Notes: generated from the sequence alone by a model not told the origin. A stretch of DNA of 6,678 bases from Bacillota bacterium (GCA_023436515.1 JAEZIV010000321.1:1-6678); one strand, 5' to 3'; shown: positions 1 to 5,955, numbered from the stretch's first letter. Translations and numbers: made by a program.

Positions 1-2
1 GT

Positions 3-440
3 GATGTTATCTCAATTAAGTTGAAGGATATTTTGAGCGAAAAAGGTGAATACAGAGAGTATTTTATTCTAAAGGAAAAAAAGACCGGGAAGGAGAAGAA
101 AATAAAGCTTAATGATTCTCTCCGGAAGAATATTAACAAATATTTGAGAATAACACACTTGAAATACGAGGATTACTTGTTTGCAAGTCAAAAGGGCGGA
201 TATATCGGAAGAGTTCAAGCTTATAGGGTTCTTAAGGAAGCTGCAGTCTTTTGTAATGTTGAAAATTTTGGAACACACAGTCTGAGAAAGACCTGGGGTT
301 ACTGGACGTATAACATGTCAAAATACAATGTTGGTCTTATAATGGATACCTTTAACCACAGTTCCCAAGGCATCACCTTAAGATATATTGGAATAAACCA
401 GGATCAAAAGGATGAACTTTATTCATTAGTCCAATTTTGA
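3..440 (+). CDS. Tyrosine-type site-specific recombinase (phage integrase family), 5' end cut off by the window
   Basis: The reading frame is open to the left edge, so the true start lies upstream; a TTG at 21 is only an internal codon. About 145 residues of the catalytic domain are visible. Conserved active-site parts can be placed: a lysine-rich beta-hairpin (KEKKTGKEKK) around 75-105, the HxxR box as HSLR (His codon 276-278, Arg codon 285-287), the third-box His in FNHSS (357-359), and the nucleophile Tyr in RYIGI (384-386), followed by a short C-terminal tail ending at TGA 438-440. The first catalytic Arg, usually in a GLRISD-like motif, must lie upstream. The sequence resembles the short clostridial integrases of about 180 residues that consist mainly of the catalytic domain, so perhaps 45 residues are missing. 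It should cut and rejoin DNA through a 3'-phosphotyrosine. It faces ksgA convergently. Whether it belongs to a mobile element or is a lone chromosomal recombinase cannot be seen here. Confidence 0.9.
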   Translation, partial: DVISIKLKDILSEKGEYREYFILKEKKTGKEKKIKLNDSLRKNINKYLRITHLKYEDYLFASQKGGYIGRVQAYRVLKEAAVFCNVENFGTHSLRKTWGYWTYNMSKYNVGLIMDTFNHSSQGITLRYIGINQDQKDELYSLVQF

Positions 441-493
441 CATTTGTCGTCGAATTTAGTAAAATCACAGTGGTAATAGAGAAAATTATAGTG

Positions 494-543
494 TATAATG
501 TTACGTGTACTGTCAATGTAACAAAATAATAAGATTGTTACGT
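494..543. repeat. GTTAC motif cluster with a consensus -10 box downstream of the integrase gene
   Basis: TGTTAC at 499-504 and its inverse GTAACA at 518-523 form a perfect 6-bp inverted repeat with a 13-nt spacer. A third copy, TTGTTACGT, lies at 535-543 in the direct orientation and shares GTTACGT with the first. A perfect TATAAT (494-499) overlaps the first copy on the plus strand, but the hexamer 17 nt upstream (TGGTAA) is a poor -35 and there is no TGn extension. Such short inverted and direct motifs beside a tyrosine recombinase gene could be recombinase binding sites or an operator; this is inference, and chance is possible in A/T-rich DNA. Confidence 0.25.
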
Positions 544-563
544 AAATTCTACCCCTGATACAT

Positions 564-673
564 AAAAAAACCAATTATGTTTTAAATTATAAGCTCCCCT
601 TATGGAAACAGTTTGCTATTTTTACCGTCTTCCACAAGGGGAGCTTACTATTTTGTGTACATAATTGGTTTTT
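564..673 (-). terminator. Nested-palindrome terminator of ksgA, probably two-way
   Basis: Two perfect inverted repeats lie one inside the other. The outer arms are 566-580 and 659-673 (15 bp, AAAAACCAATTATGT and its complement). The inner arms are 590-601 and 636-647 (12 bp, TAAGCTCCCCTT and its complement), continued after one mismatch by 603-607/630-634. The structure starts one base after the ksgA stop codon. On the minus strand the outer stem ends in GG followed by seven Ts, the usual intrinsic terminator form; on the plus strand it ends in GG and five Ts, so it could also stop transcription from the integrase side. It is far larger than a usual terminator, with inner and outer stems separated by 9- and 11-nt internal loops. 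Confidence 0.75.
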
Positions 674-674
674 C

Positions 675-1532
675 TTATTTAAACAGAAGGTTTGACAGTT
701 CACCGAACTGCTGTACCGACAATACTTCTCCTCTGACGTTTTCCTTTAATCCCATGGCTAGAAGTATCTGCTTAAGTTCTTCTTTATCCTTCCTCAGAAA
801 GCCTGCATTGGCCAGACCGTTGACAAGGGTCTTTCTGCGCTGACCGAAGGAGGCCTTGACTACTTTGAAATAATTGTCCTTGTTATCCACCTTTACCGAC
901 GGTTCCTTCAATATGTCCAGTCTGATTATTGTGGAATGAACCTCCGGTTGAGGTATAAAGCAATGGGGTGGAACATCAAATATGATTGCGGGCTTTGAAT
1001 AAAACTGTACTGCCACCGATAAGGCACCATACTCTTTTGTTCCGGGACCTGAAACCATCCTTTGAGCCACTTCTTTCTGTACCATAAAAACCATCGCATC
1101 GATACCAATGATTTCTTCAAGAAATCTCATTATGATAGGAGTAGTTATATAGTAGGGCAGATTTGCCACTACCTTAACCGAGCTGGCGTTGTACTTTTCC
1201 TTATACTCCGAGATTATTGAATCGATATCTGCTTTCATGACATCCTGATTTATAATGTCTATATTTGTATATTCACTCAGATTATCGTTAAGGGCGGGGA
1301 TAAGGTGCTTATCTATCTCTATAGCCACAACACCGGCAGCCCGCTTCGCCAATTCCCTTGTCATACTTCCAATACCGGGGCCAACTTCTATTACCATAGT
1401 CTGAGCATCAATATCAGCTGCATCAACAATTTTCTTAACTACACCATCATCGTTAAGGAAATTCTGTCCCAGGGATTTTGTCAGTCTCAGATTATGCTTC
1501 TTTATCACATCTATTGTATTATTCTTAATCAT
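675..1532 (-). CDS. rsmA: 16S rRNA (adenine(1518)-N6/adenine(1519)-N6)-dimethyltransferase RsmA/KsgA
   Basis: This cytoplasmic enzyme transfers four methyl groups from S-adenosylmethionine to two adjacent adenines in the 3'-terminal helix of 16S rRNA late in 30S assembly; its loss gives kasugamycin resistance in other bacteria. The 285 residues match the family's usual length. Visible motifs are the N-terminal KSLGQNFL (19-26), the SAM-binding loop EVGPGIGSMT (49-58), the acidic IEID at the end of strand 2 (71-74), the QD pair (96-97), and the catalytic NLPYY (124-128). The C-terminal helical domain follows, with FGQRRKTL in it. The ATG at 1532 is chosen because AAGGAG (1538-1543) sits five bases upstream. 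Unlike many Firmicutes there is no rnmV immediately upstream in this window. It has a candidate promoter of its own, but no terminator separates it from the yitT-like gene, so read-through is possible. A large hairpin follows directly. Confidence 0.97.
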   Translation of the reverse strand: MIKNNTIDVIKKHNLRLTKSLGQNFLNDDGVVKKIVDAADIDAQTMVIEVGPGIGSMTRELAKRAAGVVAIEIDKHLIPALNDNLSEYTNIDIINQDVMKADIDSIISEYKEKYNASSVKVVANLPYYITTPIIMRFLEEIIGIDAMVFMVQKEVAQRMVSGPGTKEYGALSVAVQFYSKPAIIFDVPPHCFIPQPEVHSTIIRLDILKEPSVKVDNKDNYFKVVKASFGQRRKTLVNGLANAGFLRKDKEELKQILLAMGLKENVRGEVLSVQQFGELSNLLFK

Positions 1533-1564
1533 TAATTCTCCTTAAAATATATGTTATAGAATAT

Positions 1565-1592
1565 ATTATATCCTAATAAAAATTTATTTGAA
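1565..1592 (-). promoter_or_regulatory. Candidate SigA promoter for ksgA
   Basis: On the minus strand a perfect TATAAT (1565-1570) is preceded, after 16 nt, by TTCAAA (1587-1592; four of six matches to TTGACA). It lies in the 86-base gap between the yitT-like gene and ksgA, placing the start of transcription about 25 bases upstream of the ksgA ATG. The -35 box is only fair and the gap is A/T-rich, so the call is moderate. Confidence 0.45.
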
Positions 1593-1618
1593 GAATTTTA
1601 TGAGATTAAGGCTTTAAA

Positions 1619-2254
1619 TCATCTAAAAACCCTCTCTGAACGGTTAAGAGTTTTCATTGTCAGGTCTATTACATAAAAGAACAGTAAATATGCTACCATC
1701 GAGAATAACGCACTTTCCCATCCCAATAAAAAGCCAGACGAAACCAGAATCAGTATGTTCAGTAATATGAAAAAACTACTTGTGTGATTGTTCAGTTGGT
1801 TTTTAGCCTCCACACGTTTATGTTCAATTCCATCCAACAGGCCGCCATATCTCAGAATAATGCCTGAGCCTATGCCAAGACTAATACCTCCGAAAACAGC
1901 AGACTGCAGAATATTATGACTTCTCCAATTATCAGTGTTTATTACCGATACCCAGAATATAAAGGCTGCTATTACAAACAAAATCGGTAAAACCTTTATT
2001 TTTCTATGTTGTAAGTATTCATTTACTACAATGGGGAAATTTAAAAATATTATTAGTATTCCCAACGGAATTTCAATCAAATAACTCAATATAACCGAAA
2101 TACCCATAACACCACCGGCAACAAGATTATGAGCCTTGAAGAAAACTTCTATACCGATAGCGGTCATAAAGGAACCTACAAATAAAAAAACATATTTTAT
2201 CATTATAAAAGCAAGTATATTTATTTTGCTAATGATACTCACCTCCTGATGCAT
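1619..2254 (-). CDS. YitT-family (DUF161) integral membrane protein, short form
   Basis: This is a hydrophobic protein of 211 residues with about five or six membrane segments. It carries the family's two diagnostic glycine-rich stretches: NLVAGGVMGIS (43-53) followed by an IPLG turn and a second helix ending LNFP (71-74), and VFGGISLGIGSGI (120-132) leading to RYGG (135-138). Typical YitT proteins have a soluble DUF2179 domain after the membrane part and run to about 280 residues; that domain is absent here, and the reading frame ends cleanly after a basic tail. The function of the family is not known. It is third in the khtT-khtU unit, with only nine bases between the khtU stop and the ATG used here. 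The start is doubtful: the strongest ribosome binding site lies inside this reading frame (see 2238-2247), so translation may begin at codon 7 or 8, or at Met18. Confidence 0.85.
   Translation of the reverse strand: MHQEVSIISKINILAFIMIKYVFLFVGSFMTAIGIEVFFKAHNLVAGGVMGISVILSYLIEIPLGILIIFLNFPIVVNEYLQHRKIKVLPILFVIAAFIFWVSVINTDNWRSHNILQSAVFGGISLGIGSGIILRYGGLLDGIEHKRVEAKNQLNNHTSSFFILLNILILVSSGFLLGWESALFSMVAYLLFFYVIDLTMKTLNRSERVFR
2238..2247 (-). promoter_or_regulatory. Strong internal Shine-Dalgarno that questions the yitT-like start codon
   Basis: On the minus strand AGGAGGTGAG is a near-perfect anti-16S match, but it begins seven bases after the ATG at 2254. No ATG, TTG or usable GTG lies at normal distance downstream. 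The codons in range are ATC (2236-2234, five bases after AGGAGG) and ATT (2233-2231, eight bases). The next in-frame ATG (Met18, 2203) is too far away. A nine-codon reading frame from the ATG at 2258 runs over this site and ends in a TAG overlapping the ATT. Confidence 0.6.
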
Positions 2255-2263
2255 ACATTTTTC

Positions 2264-3478
2264 TTATGCTTGGGGGTTATCTCTCTTTCGGGACATTTTT
2301 TTACCCAACCAATTAACTGCACCATATATCTTTTTTGATTCCTTTGCCATTATGGGTGATAATATGGCTAATATCAGCACATATACAACAACAAACGACT
2401 GCAGTACCGGTAACAGGCCCCCAGCCTTACCCATGTTAGCCATGATTATTGATAATTCACCTCTTGCAGATAGTGTAAATCCGATATTTGTTGAGGCACG
2501 AGGTGACACCTTTGATACGCGTCCTGCAAACGCTCCTGCAAGTACATTTGCGATTACTGTTAACACAGCCGCTATTGCAGCCATTAACGCTCCTCCGCCC
2601 AATGACAGTGGGTCAATACTTAAGCCAAAACTAAAGAAAAACATTGCTCCGAAAAAGTCTCTGAAGGGAAGTATACTATGTTCTATTTTCTTTGCATGAA
2701 CTGATTCGGCCATTACCAAGCCCACCAGCAGCGCACCTATAGCTTCTGCAACGTGCAGGGTTTCGGAAAACCCGGATACAATGAAAAGTATACCCACTAC
2801 TACAAGGAGAAATAGCTCAGCTGATTGTATTTTTAGTAATTTGTCAACATACTTAATGAACCTTTTCCCAAGTACTATAATCAGTAATATAAATACAAGT
2901 GCAACTAATGTGGTTGAAAGAACTGCCCATACCGAACCGGACCCGCTTAACAATAACCCTGAAAGTATAGATATGTGTATGGCTATGAAGAGATCATCAA
3001 ACATAATCATACCCATTATTACTTCGGTCTCCGGATTGGCAGTACGCTTCAAATCAAGGAGTACCTTCGCCACAATAGCTGTAGAGGAGCTGGTCATGAT
3101 GCCGCATATTACCATGATTTCCTTAAATGGCATATCCATCATCCAGCCCAACAGCAGACCTGCTGAAAAATTCAGAAGAATATACACTGAGCCACCGGAG
3201 AACACGGTTTTTCCTGACTTTATGAGGCGTGTAACAGAGAATTCAAGTCCCAGGTAAAATAACAGGAACAATACTCCAATTCGGCCCATAAAGTTGATAA
3301 AAACTGAACTTTCAATAAATCTTAAATCAATAATTCCAATTTTTGGCGCATGAGGGCCAACAATCATTCCTATAATTATATAAAAGGGTATTACCGAAAA
3401 ATTAAGCTTATTTGCTATAAACCCCACAATGGCAACCAAGGCGATTGCCACTCCAACTTCAAAAATCAGTGTTTCCAT
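2264..3478 (-). CDS. khtU: K+/H+ antiporter membrane subunit, KhtU-like (CPA2 family cation:proton antiporter)
   Basis: A 404-residue polytopic membrane protein of the Na+/H+ exchanger superfamily, probably exporting K+ in exchange for protons. About a dozen membrane segments are evident. CPA2 features include FYLGLEFS (74-81), the SSSTAIVAK stretch (130-138), the FDDLFIAI segment (160-167) at the position of the ion-binding acidic residue, and a late glycine/serine helix with SARGELS near residue 340. There is no cytosolic TrkA-N/RCK domain; the protein ends in a short basic tail, as expected when regulation is supplied by a separate subunit. The ATG at 3478 has a perfect AAGGAGG (3483-3489) four bases upstream. 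It starts 22 bases after the khtT stop, and this gene order matches khtT-khtU of Bacillus subtilis. Membership of the antiporter family is firm; the KhtU name rests on the khtT neighbour, and the ion choice is inferred. Confidence 0.9.
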   Translation of the reverse strand: METLIFEVGVAIALVAIVGFIANKLNFSVIPFYIIIGMIVGPHAPKIGIIDLRFIESSVFINFMGRIGVLFLLFYLGLEFSVTRLIKSGKTVFSGGSVYILLNFSAGLLLGWMMDMPFKEIMVICGIMTSSSTAIVAKVLLDLKRTANPETEVIMGMIMFDDLFIAIHISILSGLLLSGSGSVWAVLSTTLVALVFILLIIVLGKRFIKYVDKLLKIQSAELFLLVVVGILFIVSGFSETLHVAEAIGALLVGLVMAESVHAKKIEHSILPFRDFFGAMFFFSFGLSIDPLSLGGGALMAAIAAVLTVIANVLAGAFAGRVSKVSPRASTNIGFTLSARGELSIIMANMGKAGGLLPVLQSFVVVYVLILAILSPIMAKESKKIYGAVNWLGKKMSRKRDNPQA

Positions 3479-3500
3479 TAAACCTCCTTAAATTATCGCT

Positions 3501-3992
3501 CTATATTTCTCCTCGCTGCAAGTAAACTTTAACTGCTTTTAAATCCTTTCTTTCACCTGTTATCACAACTGTTGAACCGACAGTAAACTTAAGCTCAGCT
3601 CCCGGGTTAACATGCTTGCAGCTCTTCTCTAGCACGGCAATAATTGTGACACCTGTTCTATTTCTAATTTCTAATTCACCTATGGATTTACCAATGCAAT
3701 AATAACCTTCTTCGACTTTGTACCATTCAATAACAAGATTGTTTATAACCACATCCACATTGTCCATAGCCCTTGGTCTGTAGGCCAGCCCTCCAATTAT
3801 TGCAGCTGCAGCCCTTGCATCCTCATCATCAAGAGTTATCATCGATACGCACTCATCGGGATCATCACGATAAAAATGATATATTTCCCTTTGCCCGTCA
3901 TCATGTATAATGATAACCATTTTGTCTCCTCCGGCTACCTCAATTTCAAATTTCCTACCGATGCCCGGCAGATCTGACTCTCTAACCGACAT
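3501..3992 (-). CDS. khtT: KhtT-like cytosolic regulatory subunit with RCK_C (TrkA-C) domain
   Basis: A soluble 163-residue protein with no signal peptide or membrane segment. The N-terminal part has the family signature: LPGIGRKFEIE (8-18) and IIHDDGQREIYHF (28-40), then an acidic stretch before a helix rich in alanine (58-66). Residues about 85-160 form an RCK_C domain, with IGKSIGELEIRNRTG (99-113) and a closing VGSTVVITGERKDL segment. In B. subtilis, KhtT binds KhtU, restrains or activates K+/H+ exchange, and binds c-di-AMP at its RCK_C dimer; the same role is inferred here. The ATG at 3992 is preceded by GGAGG (4003-4007) at a rather long ten-base spacing. It is the first gene of the unit and khtU follows after 22 bases. 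A long structured non-coding stretch lies directly upstream, which suggests control at the RNA level. Confidence 0.9.
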   Translation of the reverse strand: MSVRESDLPGIGRKFEIEVAGGDKMVIIIHDDGQREIYHFYRDDPDECVSMITLDDEDARAAAAIIGGLAYRPRAMDNVDVVINNLVIEWYKVEEGYYCIGKSIGELEIRNRTGVTIIAVLEKSCKHVNPGAELKFTVGSTVVITGERKDLKAVKVYLQRGEI

Positions 3993-4455
3993 AAATACTT
4001 AACCTCCGTATTTTCAAATAATTTATTGTATATAAATCAGATACCCATATAAGTTCTGAATATTCAAGTCTCGACCTTCCGCTTTTACTACAGGTTCAAG
4101 GAATGTAGCCCTCCTTCCAGCGCTTTACATTCTTATTTTAACAAAGAATGTAAGGTTTATTCATAGGGACCAAAGGCAATAGTCATTGATGGTTCTATGC
4201 ATACGCTCTTGTAGTATCAAGGTTACTTCACCGACGCCGTACTTCACTAAGCCACCTTGCCTCCTGAGATCAACCAGCTATAAAAGCTAATTTCAAATCA
4301 AGCATCGCCTATATGAAATTTTAGTTCTTAAAGATTAACCCCGGAAGTTATCGGACTTAATATACTTGTAGAAGGTAATTGATTTTACGTCACTAGATTT
4401 TTAAACCTAATAACTAAGAAATATTTATAGGAAGAATAACAGCAATGTTATTTCC
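3993..4455 (-). ncRNA. Candidate structured leader RNA of khtT-khtU (class not recognised)
   Basis: Reading down the minus strand from a predicted start near 4455, successive local hairpins are visible. They are: 4430-4455 (GGAA+ATAACA, loop of four); 4289-4295/4314-4320 (7 bp, perfect); 4276-4279/4285-4288 (4 bp); 4218-4223/4254-4259 (CAAGGT/ACCTTG, 6 bp); 4162-4199 (three stacked helices of 5, 4 and 4 bp); 4125-4134/4144-4153 (10 bp, perfect); and 4088-4092/4104-4108 (5 bp plus a G-U). ACCUUCU near 4376 could also pair with GGAAGGU near 4080 to close most of the domain. No U-tract terminator separates it from khtT, so it reads as a 5' leader of about 460 nt. It does not match the c-di-AMP, c-di-GMP, cobalamin, T-box, RNase P, SRP or tmRNA signatures I know. 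Alternatives: a separate ncRNA, an RNA from the other strand (the 10-bp stem gains a G-U there), or a transposon-derived RNA. Confidence 0.5.
4088..4153 (-). promoter_or_regulatory. Attenuator-like alternative pairing segment within the khtT leader
   Basis: In minus-strand order there are four segments: 1 (TTACATTCTT, 4153-4144), 2 (AAGAATGTAA, 4134-4125), 3 (CTACATTCC, 4108-4100) and 4 (TGTAG, 4092-4088). Segment 2 pairs perfectly with 1 over 10 bp, and 3 pairs with 4 over 5 bp. Segment 2 can instead pair with 3 over nine base pairs with one bulged C, which excludes both other helices. This 1:2 + 3:4 versus 2:3 arrangement is that of attenuators and some riboswitch expression platforms. No poly-U follows segment 4, so a terminator is not evident; the effect, if any, would have to be on folding nearer the khtT start. 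Confidence 0.35.
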
Positions 4456-4461
4456 AACCTT

Positions 4462-4490
4462 ATTTTAACTCAATTTCACCCAAATTTCAA
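4462..4490 (-). promoter_or_regulatory. SigA-type promoter for the khtT leader/operon
   Basis: On the minus strand TTGAAA (4485-4490) and TAAAAT (4462-4467) each match consensus at five of six positions and are separated by exactly 17 nt. The predicted start of transcription, near 4455, falls at a GGAA that begins a stable hairpin. It lies 463-470 bases upstream of the khtT ATG, and no better promoter was found between them. Confidence 0.65.
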
Positions 4491-4745
4491 GGTTTTATTG
4501 ATTATTTTTACGTTGTGATTACTTATCTGGCTTGTTCTCCATAAATCTCGGTTTATCTTCATTTTTTACTTATCAAATAATCCCAATGCATATAGAAACT
4601 GTATATATCATGCTGTTACTGTCATTTGGTGAGGTTCTACAACTAATATTGCATATCATAGTATTCAGAGCTTAGGACTGTATGTTATAAAAGGTAAAGG
4701 TACTTGAATTTAAGTAACATAATTTGTTCGTCTGACCTTACAAAT
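4491..4745. other. Non-coding spacer with no recognised feature
   Basis: This A/T-rich stretch between the khtT promoter and the dehydrogenase terminator has no credible reading frame on either strand. It shows only weak local symmetry, such as ATAAA/TTTAT around 4541-4556 and TACTT/AAGTA around 4701-4716. I see no promoter, RNA or mobile-element end that I would defend. Confidence 0.6.
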
Positions 4746-4800
4746 AAAAAAAGTGAGTACTAAATACAGGATTAATCCCGATGTTAATACTCACTTTTTT
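4746..4800 (-). terminator. Two-way intrinsic terminator downstream of the dehydrogenase gene
   Basis: The perfect arms GTGAGTA (4753-4759) and TACTCAC (4788-4794) are flanked by matching A and T runs, giving a 13-bp stem (4747-4759/4788-4800). A seven-U tail results on the minus strand and six on the plus. The loop contains the palindrome GGATTAATCC (4769-4778). It begins 18 bases after the dehydrogenase stop codon, so it should end the ThuA-like/dehydrogenase transcript and insulate the khtT unit from it. Confidence 0.9.
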
Positions 4801-4818
4801 ATAGTCGTTAAAATATTC

Positions 4819-5922
4819 TTATTTTACATAGCCCTTTATTAAGCCTATCTTTAGAGGTTCCGGCCTTGAGCAATTGGTTTTGAGATCAATGAAGCTTTTA
4901 CTGTCAGAACTCAGCTGAAAGGCTTTCATTATTTCCAGCACATGGCAGGCAAGCTCGCCGCTGGCTATATTGGTCCTGCCACTGCATATTGCATCCGCCA
5001 TATCCGCCACACCCAAACCTCTGCTGTTTTCAGCATATATATGTGTTAAGGGTACTTCCTTGAATTCATCCTGGAAATAGGTCTTAATTTTCACATCTCC
5101 ACCAAAGGTATTTGGGTCCGGTACAAGAAGCGTTCCTCTTGACCCATATATTTCAATTCTCGGAAGTGTGCTTCCCCATACGTCAAAGCTTGTTATAACC
5201 GTTGCAATAGCACCATTTTGGAACTCAACTGTTCCTGCAACGTGTGTTGGAACCTTAACATCGATAACTTTCCCAAATTTTTTCTCGCTTGTTATGGTTC
5301 TCTCTTTAAAGGTTACAGCGTTCATCCCAGCTACGGTTTTAGCAGGTCCTATCAGTGATACAAGGGCTGTCAAATAGTATGGCCCCATATCCAGCATTGG
5401 TCCGCCACCAATATCATAATAGAACTCAGGATCGGGATGCCAGCTTTCATGTCCATGACATACCATAAAGGCAGTTGCACCGATCACATCTCCGATAAGG
5501 CCGTCGTCAATAGCTTTTCTGCAGGTTTGCAACCCTGCACCCATAAAGGTGTCGGGAGCACAGCCCAGTAACAGATTATTTTTTTCGGCTATTTTTATCA
5601 GTTCAAGGGCTTGCTCAAGCTCCAGGGACAATGGTTTTTCGACATAGGCATGTTTACCTGCCTCCAGTATCCTTTTGCATATTTCAAAATGATGCTGTGG
5701 TGTTGAAAGATTTATTATTATTTTGATATCCGGACTGGCCAGCATTTCCTCCATTGTGAAAATGTTGGGTATGCTGTATTTTTGTTGAGCCTCTTTTACT
5801 CTTTCCTCAACGAGGTCACATATTGCCCATACCTCTGTGTTTACAAAGGTCGAAGTCAGATTTTGCAAATATATTCCGCTGATATTTCCACAGCCAAGTA
5901 TACCTATTTTCACTTTTTCCAT
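4819..5922 (-). CDS. Gfo/Idh/MocA-family NAD(P)-dependent dehydrogenase
   Basis: A cytosolic oxidoreductase of 367 residues, the usual length. The N-terminal Rossmann fold is clear: GILGCGNIS (7-15) binds the dinucleotide, and Asp36 after the second strand favours NAD over NADP. The catalytic EKP motif is at 95-97 (Lys96). The C-terminal alpha/beta domain holds FYYDIGGGPMLDMGPYYL (167-184), with Asp178 as the conserved acid and Tyr182-Tyr183 in the region where many relatives place a histidine; this GGGPxxDMGPYY form is a known subfamily variant. Substrates of the family are sugars, inositols and their derivatives; the substrate here cannot be read from sequence. The ATG at 5922 is preceded by GGGGAGGGG (5932-5940), about eleven bases away by its GGAGG core. 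It follows the ThuA-like gene by 56 bases, is followed by a strong terminator, and is probably the last gene of the operon. The pairing recalls rhizobial ThuA-ThuB, suggesting sugar C3 oxidation. Confidence 0.93.
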   Translation of the reverse strand: MEKVKIGILGCGNISGIYLQNLTSTFVNTEVWAICDLVEERVKEAQQKYSIPNIFTMEEMLASPDIKIIINLSTPQHHFEICKRILEAGKHAYVEKPLSLELEQALELIKIAEKNNLLLGCAPDTFMGAGLQTCRKAIDDGLIGDVIGATAFMVCHGHESWHPDPEFYYDIGGGPMLDMGPYYLTALVSLIGPAKTVAGMNAVTFKERTITSEKKFGKVIDVKVPTHVAGTVEFQNGAIATVITSFDVWGSTLPRIEIYGSRGTLLVPDPNTFGGDVKIKTYFQDEFKEVPLTHIYAENSRGLGVADMADAICSGRTNIASGELACHVLEIMKAFQLSSDSKSFIDLKTNCSRPEPLKIGLIKGYVK

Positions 5923-5955
5923 ACTATATTTCCCCTCCCCTATTCTTTAAAATGT

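Noticed and set aside
566..673. Integron attC-like site recognised by the neighbouring recombinase
   Set aside because: The folded palindrome has a suitable size, but the outer arms lack the GTTRRRY/RYYYAAC core motifs, and the recombinase fragment shows no evident integron-integrase insertion.
1533..1618. Terminator after the yitT-like gene
   Set aside because: Only a weak GATT/AATC symmetry is present near 1604-1620, with no stable stem and T-run; the gap is better read as a promoter region.
2352..3257. Plus-strand reading frames of 115 and 158 codons opposite khtU
   Set aside because: They are antisense shadows of a well-conserved membrane protein gene, have no ribosome binding sites, and encode nothing recognisable.
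4010..4072. Second promoter close to khtT (TTGAAT, or TACAAT in an A/T-rich run)
   Set aside because: No -10/-35 pair at 16-18 nt reached more than three matches in one of its boxes; the promoter at 4462-4490 is far better.
4161..4202. Thirteen-codon minus-strand reading frame (ATG at 4202, stop at 4161-4163), part of an open stretch reaching up to about 4278
   Set aside because: It lacks a convincing ribosome binding site and lies almost entirely within the three-helix hairpin 4162-4199, so base pairing explains the sequence better than coding. A leader peptide is not excluded.
4000..4455. c-di-AMP (ydaO-type) riboswitch upstream of khtT
   Set aside because: Attractive from context, but the GGGGGA-rich and GAAUCC-type conserved segments of that class are not found on the minus strand, and the region is much longer.
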